A DNA stretch of 64,000 nt from Opeltia flavorubescens. Its lineage: Eukaryota; Ascomycota; Lecanoromycetes; Teloschistales; Teloschistaceae. Positions within the stretch are counted from its first letter, which is position 1. Every line of letters begins with the position of its first letter. Below, piece by piece: positions 25,331 to 37,142 of the stretch. The translations under genes and the position numbers were made by a program. The DNA is taken from contig KE546966.1 of assembly GCA_000442125.1 (NCBI GenBank), forward strand, positions 1,723,471 to 1,787,470. Direction: 5' to 3'. The notes below the pieces were generated by a model that was not told the DNA's origin, searched no databases, and saw only the letters and a list, made by a program, of their open reading frames with translations.

Positions 25331-25626
25331 GCCGGTAGCTGGTAGGGCTGACACGCGATTCCCAGCCTATTTAACACGGCCAAAACTTTAACGCGCCATA
25401 GAACATTCGGCTATCGTCCGATTTCAAGAATCTTTACGCTATTAGAATGTGCCTGTTGAACGCTTCAAATTGAGCTACCCTGAGCCCCGGTGTACATTGT
25501 ATTTTTGGTATATCTAACTGCAAAAAATCCATCTAATTGGTCACGTTACTGTCAATTGTTCGATACGAACCGACAAGGTTTGTGCTTATTTCGGGCCAGG
25601 AAGCCGATAAGGAACGTCGATAAAGT
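25331..25626 (+). repeat. Dispersed repeat family A, copy in gene-rich DNA
   Basis: About 300 bp collinear with copy 1 (about 420-730) in the AT desert. Matching blocks are GGTAGGGCTG, CGTCCGATTTCAAGAATCTT, TTACGCTATTAGAATG, ACGCTTCAAATTGAGCTACC, ACGAACCGACAAGGTTTG and TTATTTCGGGCCAGGAAGCC. It keeps ordinary composition, so it was never heavily RIPped or predates the AT shift. It sits in the shared promoter between RRG9 (minus) and the mpaB-like gene (plus), beginning about 12 bp upstream of the RRG9 ATG. No coding capacity. Confidence 0.75.
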
Positions 25627-26090
25627 GACGTAAATATGTGATCATGAGTACAAGGTAGGTAACTACCTTGACACACAAAACTGTATGCTAATCGTTTTCT
25701 TGGCAGGTAAGTGGGCATCTAATTACCCACACTATCATCTTTACTATGTCTACGCGTCAACGATCCCAGTGTATTTGCCAGATCATTTTTGCATACTCGA
25801 CAAATCCATTGAACATCACTCTACTTGTCCTATTAAGGTAGTGGGTATATGATACTGTTGTGTTTGGCTTCAGTTTCCTTCTATACGTCGTCTTAAGTGT
25901 TTGCATTATTCAGGTTCTTCCAGACATCGGATGCAAGAATTGTCCGTCGGCCACATATACCTGCTTACTACAAGACCGATGTCCGAATTATATTTTTGTT
26001 GTCAATAGCTGTCTAGTCCTGCCCTCCTGTCTCTTTACGTTTTCAACGTTATACACTTAAAGCGGAAACAAGAAATCCACGATCCCCACC
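25627..26090. other. Divergent promoter remainder, mpaB-like gene side
   Basis: Lies between the repeat copy and the start of the mpaB-like gene. It contains a small inverted repeat CAAGGTAG-GTAA-CTACCTTG (about 25,651-25,670). No gene is seen. Confidence 0.4.
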
Positions 26091-27986
26091 ATGGCATGGT
26101 CAAACCTTTTCCGGAAGCAGGACGGGAACATCTGCAGAGCATGGGGTTACAAATTCCAAATAACTCCAGAGCATCTGACGAAGAAGGATCTCGCTCCTAT
26201 GAAAATGTCATATGACACCCTAGGTGAAGCTACTCTCAATAGATTGAATTCTCTCTACCCTCCACAAAAAGATGGTCAACATGGCTTTTTGCTGCCAGAG
26301 GATGCAGAAGCCGAAACCGGTCCATCACCATCCAACCGTAAGCCAATGAAGAGAGATCTTTTCCGGCTTCTGCGTGATCATGCTCTCGAAGATGAAATTT
26401 TGAAACGATTTTGGACTGAAGTAAATACTGTTCCACATTGGGTTTCCTGGGAGCAGATTGAGAGAGGTCAAGAAGTGTTCTATCGATATGGCGGACCCGC
26501 ACTGACCGGGTTGGCTTTTCAGAGTCTGCTGGGCGGCATGGTGAAGTGTTGATCCGGGTCGCATAACTTTCTCCCTTCCTGACAATTTCATAGGGCGCAA
26601 CCAGAGTAGTCGAGACGCTCTCTCGAACTGGTATGTCATGGTAAGATACTATATTTCCCTGTTCACCCAACTAAAGTGGGTTGTTTAAGGGGGTTTCTCT
26701 ACCAACGTGGCGCGGCATCGTCTCTTGTAAGCCGTGTGCCCTACATTTGATTGCTTGTACGAATGATTGTAGCGAAACCACTCAGCACATACTGCAGTGC
26801 ACCAGTAGCCTGAGCAGTATCCAACCTGGCGGCGCAGGCCACGCGTCGTCGATCAGGGTCCGCTTACTCCACGCATCCGTCCGCCAAAGGATCATCCGAC
26901 TGGCGCAACGGCATAAAGATTATTATGACGTTGAGAAGCTCGGTGTTCCTATTAATGACCTCGATTGTGTATGTTATACCCCTCCAAATTTGGACGCTTC
27001 TAAGCGGAGGTTAGGTTGCAACAATCACAACATTCAGCGCCACGCTGATCTGGTTAAGCTTCCCAAGACAAGGTATTTGGCTGAGAGTACGTCCTGGTCA
27101 CCCAATTACTCCCACAGCCTAATAGATATCAGCAAAAGGAGATCGAGGACTATCTTGCCTTGTTTCGATATATCGCCTATCTGACAGGCACTCCTGACGA
27201 GTATTTCCAAACTCCAGCCAAAGCAAAAGCCATGATGGAAACACTATTGCGGGATGAAATTGATCCTTCAGCAACTTCACAAATATTGGCCAACAACATA
27301 TTGAGCTGTCTGGAAGGCCAATCCCCAACTTTTCCTTCGCGCCCATTTCTCGAGGCCAATTGCCGGGTACGTGTATTCTGCATTTCTTGAAAACCAAAAT
27401 TCCACTGGCCAAAATCCAGGAGGCGATGGCCAGATTGTAAGGATCGATGTGTCAGCCAATGGTAATATGCAGAGAGGATTCGGACTAATTCATTCATTGT
27501 GGCAGTGGCTTAATGGAAACGAGCTGTGTGACAAATTGGGCATTGGACGACCAAGTCTCTATTATTGGATGTTGATGGCTGGTCAAGTAGTGTTTTTCAT
27601 GGTGATATGCTACACATATCGGTCCATCCCATTCCTGGACCGGCGTAAGATCGCGGTACGTCTCTTTTCAGTTCCTCATTAGACAGGGACTCAACCTCAC
27701 CCTCTAGGCATTTCGGAGAATCATTTGGGCCGTTATCGTTGAAGATAAGCACGGGCTGGGCCGGGAGTCCACGTTCGAGTTCAAATACATTCCCAACCTT
27801 TCCAAGAGTACTAGGGCTACAGGAAGTACTGGCGTTGTCACTGGGAAAGGCGAGGTGGAGAAGCGCAATCTTCGAGCGTTCGTGCTGGGGTGCACAGTTA
27901 TTTGCGCAGCTCTTTGGTTGGCGACCAAACTTTTATGGAGGATCATCGACGGGTTTATGTTAGTAGCCGACAGACTGATGACTTAG
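26091..27986 (+). CDS. mpaB/DUF2236-type oxygenase with C-terminal membrane anchor
   Basis: Member of the ER-bound oxygenase mpaB/mpaB'/rubber oxygenase catalytic-domain family, haem-dependent enzymes whose characterised members cleave C=C bonds (MpaB cuts the mycophenolic acid side chain; Lcp cuts polyisoprene). Eight exons: 26091-26540, 26594-26630, 26690-26726, 26773-26968, 27015-27086, 27118-27366, 27506-27655 and 27708-27986, summing to 490 codons. The ATG has a strong CCACC context. Family marks are YRYGGPALTGLAFQSLLGGM, TGGFSTNVARHRLFETTQ, SLSSIQPGGAGHASSIRVRL, LHASVRQRI and YLALFRYIAYLTGTP. The hydrophobic stretch FVLGCTVICAALWLATKLLW near the C terminus fits an ER tail anchor. No PKS, NRPS or terpene gene adjoins it, so a role in a biosynthetic cluster is not supported and the substrate is unknown. 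Intron 6 (139 nt) is the least certain. Confidence 0.88.
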
Positions 27987-28243
27987 GAAATTGACAAGTG
28001 ATCTATTACCAAAGTATGGTAGGGTATCTTTTGTTGTTTTTGGATTATTCGCCTATCAAGTCCACGCACTGACATTAGACTACCTTTAGCAAAAGGCGGG
28101 CACCGTCTATAGTATAATAATGCTTGGAGTGTAAGTGGTATCTGTAGTTTTATATAGACTTATGACTCGTAAACTTATCTACTGCTGTTATTTACTTGCT
28201 TGATAGCCCTCTTAGTACTAAATTATGCATTTTTACTTAGCGG
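27987..28243. other. 3' flank of the mpaB-like gene
   Basis: Short AT-leaning non-coding stretch up to the left target-site duplication of the MITE. Nothing else recognised. Confidence 0.4.
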
Positions 28244-28960
28244 AATAAAAAGGGAACTAATCCTCTCACCCCCAAGAATCACTAAATCACACCCCCCAAG
28301 TCACTAAAACACACCCTAGAAACACTATAACACACCCTTCCTGATCGGGCACATTTTCAGCTTAGTAATCAGAAAACAGCCAATAAGATTGCAGGAACTC
28401 CGCATTTTACCCGCTACCCCGCATACCGCTAGGTAAGAATCTGCTTACTTTTAAGAACTCGCATCTAATTGGTCAGTTTGAATGTTCAAATTGAAGCGTT
28501 ATCAGGCGTTCTTAATTTTAAATTACGTCATTTACGCAATGCGCACTATGTCAGTAGGCAGTGCGCATAAGTAGGCGTTCTCATCTACTTTCTCCACCAC
28601 CATTTACCGACCCATATAGCTTAAAAATGGAATACATGCTCTGTAACACATCTTTTATACATAACGTCTTCAGGAGTCATCCCATAGGCGGCATTTAGCC
28701 TGGTAGCACGACACCGCCCAATATCTAGGCTAGTGTAAAGGCAAAATGCGTGTACTAGGCATGTAGACAGTACTAAGATTTAACGGAGTTATCGGAGTTA
28801 AGCGCAAACTCGTGAAATGATTGGCGAACAGTGACTTACTAAGCTAAAAATGTGCTCGATCAGGAAGGGTGTGTTATAGTGTTTCTAGGGTGTGTTTTAG
28901 TGACTTGGGGGGTGTGATTTAGTGATTCTTGGGGGTGAGAGGATTAGTTCCCAATAAAAA
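28244..28960. mobile_element. 701-bp MITE with 117-bp terminal inverted repeats and 8-bp duplication
   Basis: The element proper is 28,252-28,952. Its first 117 bp (28,252-28,368) and the reverse complement of its last 117 bp (28,836-28,952) differ at only two positions. It is flanked on both sides by AATAAAAA (28,244-28,251 and 28,953-28,960), an 8-bp target-site duplication. Ends read GGGAACTAATCC...GGATTAGTTCCC. Each terminal repeat holds three degenerate copies of a roughly 20-bp unit with core CACTAAAnCACACCC, possible transposase binding sites. The core carries no open reading frame, so it is non-autonomous. Long terminal repeats favour a Mutator-like parent; an 8-bp duplication would also fit hAT. 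The near-identity of the ends points to recent insertion and no RIP. Confidence 0.93.
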
Positions 28961-29209
28961 GAGTCGGGGAGGATTTATAGAACTCAACGCACTAGTCAGC
29001 GCTACAGTGTGGCTTGCATTAGGTCTTCTGTACTATAGACGCTGCCTAGTAAGCGCTCATCGCGTTTCGCCAGAGTAAACAACAATCCATTCCATGGCGT
29101 TGTCACGAATCCGATCGCATTTTTCACGGCGACGATGATCTCAAGACCTGGAGATATTGGTGTACACCGTGAAAAGTGCTACTAACAGTAGACCGCCGGA
29201 GTGGCAATT
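28961..29209. other. Promoter region of the WD40 gene
   Basis: About 250 bp between the MITE and the first usable ATG of the WD40 gene. Since an upstream coding exon cannot be excluded (a frame continues upstream of that ATG to about 29,190), part of this may be coding. Confidence 0.35.
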
Positions 29210-32200
29210 ATGATACATGGCGTTTCCCTGGTGCCTGAGGTCGTCATCGGTTCAACAACCTCCTCGGTTAACGCATTGAGTGCTGCAGTCGAGACCGATG
29301 CTTTCGCATTCTGCGCAGGCTCATATGTTGTCTTAGCCGGGGTCAACTCCCATTCTGGTCTGCATCAAAGACTGTTCTGCGCGAAACCGGATGCTTTACC
29401 TGTTCAAGCTACACCTTCCTACTACAATCCTGCTACACCCACTCGAGCGGCAGGCAGCCGTGGGAATCAGTCGTTCAGAGACGACACAACATCAGGTTCT
29501 GCCTCTGGCGATTTCAATGCAGACTCTACAAATAGGATCAAATCAACACATCGGTCCCGAAGTTTGACCAGTGTCGCACTGAGCCCATCTGGAAACCTTC
29601 TTGCCATTGGAGAGGTACATCGAAGACACGTAGGGTATACGTGTAGCTCGCACTAATCATTGTAGACTGGGTACCGCCCACGTGTTCTTATCTTCTCCAC
29701 CGAGTCTACCGCCTCAACAGATGTGCCCCTAGCATGCTTGACCGAGCACACATTCGGCGTCCGAGCGCTGGCCTTTTCACACGATTCGCGCTGGCTATGC
29801 TCTCTAGGAGATTTGCATGATGGGGGCCTTTTCCTCTGGTCCATCCACCCAAAGACGGGAGCTTTGAGGCTGGATTCATCCAACCGATGCACCACAGCCG
29901 AAACAATAGCCTGGATGGGCACGAGCGTGGTCAGCGTTGGTACGCGCAATGTGAAGATCTGGAGATTGGAGCGACCCTCGTCACCGTCCAAAGCTCGACG
30001 AGGTGTGGAAAGCATTATTGACAGTCACACGAGTAGTCCTGCCCCAAGAACCTTTGCTGGCAGAAATTGTCTGCTTGGGCCACTGAAAGACGCTACATTC
30101 ACCTGTGTTGTTGGAATAGCAGAAGAGAGGGCAGTTTTGGCCACGCAAGATGGAGCTGTCTGTATCCTGGATGACACAAATCGATCGCAACGCCTGTACC
30201 AAATAAGCAAGAAGCATTACCGCGTTACTTGTATCACACTGGACCGCTCATCAGGCGTCGTCTGGATAGGTGGAGAAGGCGTGCAGCCAGAGTCGCTGCC
30301 ACTGGACGTTCTCCTCGCTGCCGAAGATGCCATGGCAGCTCCTGAAGAGTTCAAAGGGCCTTGTGTAAGAGCTAAGCCTACCGTCGAGGATGTCATTACT
30401 GTTTGTGCTATCTGCTGGGTTGACAGACGACTCATCACTATCGACTCAAGTCGTAGCATGCGGATTTACGATGTGACTCTTGATTCCCGCGATACAACCC
30501 ATCTAACGACTATTCAGATGTTACCTTGCCACGACAGTGCAATTTTGGGTGTGATCAGCTTAACGAAGCCGGATGACGGTCAGTCCGGCTTTCTAACATA
30601 TTCGGAGAGCGGTCAAGTCCTGCGTTGGCAATGGAATGGAACGTGCACTTGCCGCTTTTCTATCGATTTGGACCAGCCTTTGCATAGTGATACTGGAGAC
30701 TTGAATGAGTTGCGCGTTGTTCGCTTATTTTCCGGGTACGAAATGCTTCTTGCTGGGGACAAGGCAGGATCGCTGCAGTACGTGTAGTTCTAGCCGAATT
30801 TGGGGTCGCACGTATGCTGATCTGTCATAGTCTTCTTTCCACAAAAGGAGAAACCAATAATGTTGTTAAAGCCCATGATGGCGAGATACTCGACCTCGCA
30901 CTGCATGAACTGGATGGGGAAAAGCCACTTGCGGCAAGTTGCGGCAGGGACAGAAGTATACAGATATTCCTATTGATCGATCAGAAATGCTCGCTCCTGC
31001 AGTCCAAATTGAACGAACATGCTGGTCCTATTCGTAGGCTTGAATTTGCTGAGAAGGGATGCCTTCTGGCGTCGATGTCACTGGACAGGACTGTCGTGCT
31101 TCATAGTAAAGTGCTCAGAACCGATGGATCTATTGCGTTTATATCGACGAAGGTTATCAACTTCAAGGCTACTCCACTGGATATGTGCCCATTGCCAGAT
31201 GCAGCGCCAACTTTGCTTGTTTCAGCTGTGGACCGCTACATCCGAAAGATTAGCATTACCCAAGGCTGTATCACCAACACATTCAAGGCGTCAGATCCCC
31301 TGAACGGCGAGCCTGCTGCAATGAGCCGTCTCTCTGCCGTAAATCTAGATGAGCAGCCAGCGGGATCGATTGTGTTCGTGGGATATTCGTCTGCAGACAG
31401 ATCCATAAGGTTATATGATCTTGAGACAGGGCTATTGCTGGCATTGGATTATGGACAAACTGCAATTAGCGATCTTGCTTTCGTCAAGGCTTCTATGCCC
31501 AATGGCCAAGTCGTCACTAAAATTATTAGCACAGGCCATGATGGGACTATCGTAATTTGGAAGATTGCCCAGAAGAATATAAGACATAATGGTGGGAACG
31601 GAACTTCGGATCCAGACTTTACTCAACTTCAGCTTTCATCCATGCAGCGGCCTTTACGGCGTATCCTGTCGAAGACTGAGATTGCCGAGCATCAGCGGTT
31701 TCTGGGGAATCAATCAGGAGGGGACTTGGTTCCATCTACGAATCTCTCTCCCTCACGGCTCAGACGGAAGATTTCGAGATTTGCCGTGACTGCCGCCTCA
31801 GAGGGCTCGGATCCGAGCTCTACTGACAGGACTCGCTCTGTGGAAATTGGTAGCCAACGAAATCGGCTCAAAAACTTTTCGTTCGGTCCAGGTTCAAAAA
31901 GTGGGCTCCAGTCTCGACCGAGGCGATCGTCACTGGATGATCAGTATAAGGAGATGGCCATGACTTCGATGAGCAACATTAACAGTACTGCAACACAAGT
32001 AGCCGGTGTCCTCGAAGATTTTCGGCAACGGCTAATTACCTCGAAAGAAAGTCTAGGCTCCGGCGCAATGCAAGCTCTTCAAAAGGAGCTGCACAGTACA
32101 TCAGAGCTTCTTGCGCATATAAGCAGAAGAAGCGACGCAAACCACAAGGAAACTAGCACCGAGTCATTCGATGATTACCTCGCTAAGATGATCGATGAGA

Positions 32201-32295
32201 GGCTGGCCCTTCGATTCAATTCCAATAATCGAAAAGGACCGAAGGAAGATAGTGACTTTTGTTGGACGGACAATTCTGGAAGCCCTCCGACCTGA
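29210..32295 (+). CDS. WDR62/MAPKBP1-like WD40-repeat protein
   Basis: Large WD40 scaffold resembling animal WDR62 and MAPKBP1 (JNK-pathway and spindle-pole scaffolds); the fungal function is not established. Three exons, 29210-29614, 29666-30777 and 30831-32295, sum to 994 codons. The family's first propeller is recognisable in order: SLTSVALSPSGNLLAIGE, TGYRPRVLIFST, HTFGVRALAFSHDSRWLCSL, a Met/Val-Gly-rich blade ending RNVKIWRLE, and a second set of blades (AHDGEILDLALHE, HAGPIRRLEFAEKGCLLASM, TGHDGTIVIWK). About residues 790-990 are Ser/Arg-rich and low-complexity. The start is uncertain because the frame is open upstream of the ATG at 29,210. It converges with the Spo22 gene. Confidence 0.82.
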
Positions 32296-33042
32296 AGGAT
32301 TGCTGCGCTACCCTGTGTGGCAAAGATCTCTATGGGTTGAATTAGATAGTACGTTGTCTCGTTCTGCCTGCCTGAGGCCGGCACGATCTCGCAGACCGTG
32401 TTAGACTATACTAGCCTATCATCAATATCTCTTGGTGACCAAGGAGTTTATGTCAAGTCCAGCAGCGAAAGATATGTCTGTTGTCAGTGAAAATGAACAT
32501 GCCTATCCTCTAGTTGTCTTCCAGCTTCATTGGCATCTCCCAGCAACAGCAAACTCGCCTTGAAAGCCGGCAACATCTCATTCCAAAAAAGGTAATGCCA
32601 CCTCTTTTATGCTTTGATTTGTGTGACGGCAGAGTCAGAGCAGCAGCGATTCTAGTACTTTCTAAATAGCAAATGGGATTCTCATATCTGGAACCATTCG
32701 TGTTAATTCCTGTCTTGGATTTAGACTAGGCCTCATTAGATATGAATGTAGATCCATCCCATCAAAGCTAATGGCTTTGACTCTCTTCCTCTCCCTGATA
32801 CGTGAATATTATAACCTCAAGCATCGTTGGAGGCGACTGGTAGATGAAATCTCCTGTCTATTGAGTGATGAACCCTCTGCAGCGTTGGTCCTCTTCGATC
32901 ATATTAGACTGATTCCTGTATTAGGATCACTGGGGCTTTTCCCTAGCCAGAGAATCATTGTTTCACAGTGTTCATCTTCGTTATTCTCCACTTCCTTCAT
33001 CCCAGCTCTGCACGAGAGATTCTTCTACGTGAAAACGTTCAG
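32296..33042. other. Convergent 3' regions of the WD40 and Spo22 genes
   Basis: About 750 bp between two converging genes. A plus-strand frame at 32,771-33,049 has no recognisable features and overlaps the end of the Spo22 gene; taken as chance. Likely untranslated regions. Confidence 0.45.
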
Positions 33043-36000
33043 TCAATGATCCCATGCCAAACCGAGATATTTGTTTTGCAACAGACGATGCAACTGCCCA
33101 TCGTCGTCGCCCAAAGCTGCCAGACTAATTGCTTTCTCTGCCCAACGTCGGCAAGCCTCATCCTGCGACGCACAGTAGAAATCCACCGCTCTGTTGAACG
33201 TTGTAGTAGCTAGCCATTCGAGCTCCTCAGCTGGATAGTGCTCGGATTTCTGTGGAGACCCAAATCAAATGCGTCTTGTCAGCGCCAACGACGTAAATTT
33301 ATCCGTGTCAGAGGCTTTGGGATAGACAAACCGCTTTTGCATCTTTAGCAATGAACATAACCTGATTAATCATGTTTTCTGCCATATTTATGTTTGACGA
33401 TAAGGCGAGAGAGAGTAAGCATCTGATCCAGCGGGCTATTGTATCAATATCACGGCTGTCTGGCCGCCATACTATGTTGATGAGTTGCTGGATAGTTTAG
33501 CTCAGACTGAGTATATCAACCAAAGCTATCTTTACCTGCAGAGCATTTATGACAACTGAAAGCAGTAAATAAATATCCCAAAGATGGCTGTAGGGATTTA
33601 CCTTCAGTAGGTGCATCNCCCGCCAGCACAATGTCGGCCATGACGTTGTATACTTTAGCATTTCCACAGATGGCAGTCTCCTGCTCAATTTAGCTAGATT
33701 CCTAAGTGGTCTGGGCAGGTGACTCATACGTCGATCAAATTCTCAATGCTCGGCCAGGAACGAACTTTCGCGGCAGCTTCGAAGTCGAGGATCATGAGGC
33801 ATCCATACTTATGTAGGAGATCGGTTTTCGCGCCGCCTTCCATCCTCGACAGTTGCTCATTGACATGTCCTCGGAAGTCACTCATAGTGCTGCGGAGTGA
33901 AGAGTAATAGTGCAACTACCCATGTCATTTATGCTGGTCAGACCTCTCTAGAAGTCATACCTGCTTCTCTACGTTGTCTTCTGCACGAGCTAGGACGGCG
34001 AGTAGGCAACATCCTAGGAAGTTGCAAAAGAGGCGCCGCAGGCTCAGATCTGATGCTTGTTGAAAATCGTCGTTGGGCGGGTGAAGACTGGTGAACTGGG
34101 AATGGTTAGGCGGATGGCTATCGTTATTGGGATCATTCTGACCGCCAGGCATGTTTGTACTATCCGCAAAGTTGATTCTGCTTCCCATTTCGTACACATC
34201 TTGAGAGCAAGATTGTAACTGTTGCGAGAGAACCAGTCGAGTTCCGCCATGGAAAAGTCCTCTTTCGCACCGGAGTCTGATCGCTGAGAGGCTTGCGCTA
34301 CCACCGTAGCTGCAACCACACGTTATCAATTGATCTCTCATGTTTCAAGATTCGACTGACCCGCTTCGAATACCTTGCAGAGCTCGTCAACACAGTCCAT
34401 TCCTTCAGATCTTTGATCGTCCAACTCCTCAATAAGCAATCGAGCAGTGGTGCTACCGGTGTCAGCACGAAACCAAACTTTCCGTCACATTGTCCACCAC
34501 GAACCGAAGCAGTGTTGCTAATTGAATCCCCCGGGTGTCCGCGGTACTCGTTTTGTCTAATATATGATTCAATGCACGTATGACCGTTAGTCGATTTCCA
34601 CTCTTCTGAGCCTCCAGGACACAAGCATATAGTAGAGTGAGCTCGGCTTTTGCTTCCGAGCTTATGGCATCGAGGCATGTGGTAGCTGATAGCCTGTCAG
34701 CTCGACCGGCTTCAGCGAAGGACAAGCTTACCTAGATCAACATCTCTGGATCTCAGTGCTAATTTGTACAGAAGATACTGAGTAGATAAGTCGCAAAGGG
34801 TCGACGCGGACATCTGACGATGTATATCACGGCATGTGGCAAAGTCCGCCCTTCCCAGCGCGCAAAGAAGTCGTTTTCTATTCAAGGGTTAGAACATGTA
34901 TGGTTTTAAATTTCATACCACTCGCGAAGAACCTCTGTAGCGTGCCGACGTTGGAGGCACCAGAACTGTTGAAAATAACATGCAGTGCAAGGCGACACCA
35001 GACGTCGGCATTGTCGTAGTCGGCTTGGCTATATAACGCGTCGATACGGCGGAGCATCAGCTTGATGGATAATTAGCCCGTAGTCCTGCAGGCTTCCGCA
35101 ATCATGCTTTTGCGTGCAGAAGGGTACATACAATCTGCGCTGCATGCGTGGCGGACGTAGTGAGGGCTATATTGGATATAGATGCCGCTTGGGTTAAGAG
35201 CTCATCAAGCTGATTCGTCATCTCGCTTAGATCTGGCGATGTCGTGCAGTTCCACAAAATGGTAATTATGGTTTTTTCCACCCAAGCGATCTCATCAAAG
35301 GCCAACAGTCTCTCGAGGAGTAATGTTACCAACGCGGTATGAGCCAAGAGGGGGCTACGCTTTCGGAGCGCATGAACGTGGTGAAGAATCGTTTTCACGT
35401 TTGAATCGGAAAGGTGGATCAGGCGTATGATCTGGACGAGAACGTCATGGAAATCCTGCGCTGGGGATTGATCGCTAGCAAGAACCTGGAGCTTGAGCAG
35501 TGAGACGGTAATTGGATTTTCTGCCCCCATTCCGAGCTCTCGAATTATTTTCCATGCTTTAAGGTTGTTCTCCTCGCAACGCTGCTTGAGTAGGGTGTGG
35601 ATGAGTGTGTGTACGATGCAGCTTCGTAGCGCGCTGGCGTCCGTGGATAGATCGTCCGCGTTTTGGCTGAGTAGAGTGTCATGCGCCCTTTCAAGCCATT
35701 GTACCGCTGCACTGTTTGACTGTTTCAACGCCTGATCCCGACCAATCTCAAATAAAACATCTGAGAACTCTTCAGCCAGAGACGCGTCGTCAACGATGCC
35801 TGCTGTGTTCAATTTCGCAAAGAAGAAGTCAGCAAGGTCCAGTCGTCCAGTACGCCATGCCTATGATATCATTAGCGGTAGTTTAAAGTCTTGCTTCAAC
35901 TAAAGTCCAGGTCGGCGTACCAAAGCAATACGGAGGATATAGTATTGGCTGGTTACATGACGGTTGACAGGTGCTAAAGCATGCGCAGCATTGGTCGGTA

Positions 36001-36683
36001 GATGTCGCTGGAGTCTTTGCTCGTAGAATGCCGCTCGTTCGATGACCTGTTCCGCAACACCAATTTGACCTCGATCTGGATTGGTTAGTCATCGACGAAC
36101 GCTGTTAACGGAGACATGGTAACACACCAAGACACCATCTCGACGCTTTCAATGTGATCTTGAGTACCCGAATTTCATCTTTGCTTCGGTCAGAGGGAAA
36201 GCTTCGAGTTATCGCAGAGGTAAACCCTTACTTGCTCCTGCACCGGGCTCAGCTCGTTGTGCATAATCCAATAGCAGGCTTGCAAAAGCTCGCGCTGTCA
36301 CTGTCGGCGTGGTGTGCTTAAAATGTGAGAGTACGGCGTTCGTACCTAATGCCAGTGTATCTGCAAGTGCCACATTGTCCTTATGCTTTGAAGTCAGATT
36401 CCAAATTGAAGTGCCGTGCCCATCCAGATCTCGACTCATGGGCGTAATGACAGACGCAGAGATGAGGTTCACTTTCTCGATATGCTCAAGTAGAGATGCT
36501 GATAAGGAGGGCAACGTGTCGACGGCCCCGTGTAGAATTGCTTCGAGCTTCGCTGCAAACACTGGAGAGCCTGTCAGCTTCCCAAAGAGGCACTGTCGTT
36601 GAGGAGTGGCGCAGAGGTACAGTACCTAGGACGTTACTGCACTTGGCAGTATCCTTCGAATTGCGGTTGACGATAGATGCCAT
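33043..36683 (-). CDS. spo22: Spo22/Zip4-like meiotic TPR protein
   Basis: Spo22/Zip4 is a TPR-rich component of the ZMM group that promotes crossovers and synapsis at meiosis, so its presence argues for a sexual cycle. Exons that I could place: 36683-36626, 36570-36232, 36178-36128, 36075-35921, 35860-35132 and one from 35059, then further exons to the stop at 33,043. Recognisable pieces are SLLEHIEKVNLISASVI and GTSIWNLTSKHKDN near the N terminus, the long helical SPO22 core (FSDVLFEIGRDQALKQ, AVQWLERAHDTLL), WCRLALHVIFNSSGASN, KRLLCALGRADFATCRD, and the C-terminal HYPAEELEWLATTTFNRAVD with ACRRWAEKAISLA. The protein should be about 900-950 residues. The splice at WCRLALH...KRLLCAL works only with a GTTCTT donor. 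One undetermined base is at 33,618. The last exons are the least certain. Confidence 0.88.
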
Positions 36684-37142
36684 TGATTTCAAATGAAAAT
36701 AGTCTCGCGATGTCGTCGGCAGAGCAGCCGATAGGGAGAGGGACCGCGCGTTGCAATGTCTGAGCGGTATCAACACTCAAGTCGAACTTCCATATAGATC
36801 TGAAAACGTTGACCAGGCTTGACTGCATTCCTAGAACGGTAGTGCAAAGTTGGATCGCTTGTGACCGAAAAGAGCTTTCTATGTTACTCAAGAGGCCTTT
36901 GTAGGCATCAATTGGAGGAAAGAACAAGAACGGATCAATAAAATCCACCCGAATAGACTATTACTATTTACACAAGCCTTCATTAAAAAGAGCCTTTATG
37001 ATGCAAGATATACAATGTGAACGACGGACAACCTGCAAGAATCTTAACCTTCATTTGGATTCATTGGCAAGAAATTCCCTACTATCAGTGAAGGACTGTA
37101 CTAATATTAGCAAGTATCCCGTATACCTCGTGAGGGAATTTC
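36684..37142. other. Spo22 promoter / AcuM 3' flank
   Basis: 460 bp upstream of the Spo22-type start. A minus-strand frame (36,634-36,948) overlaps the start region but is in a different frame and lacks family similarity. No gene supported. Confidence 0.4.

Noticed and set aside
25651-25670. Small palindrome in the RRG9/mpaB-like promoter as a transcription-factor operator
   Set aside because: 8-bp arms with a 4-base loop occur by chance at this scale, and no known fungal factor site matches.
26236-26670. 144-codon minus-strand frame inside the mpaB-like gene
   Set aside because: Complement of well-supported coding exons and an intron; a shadow frame.
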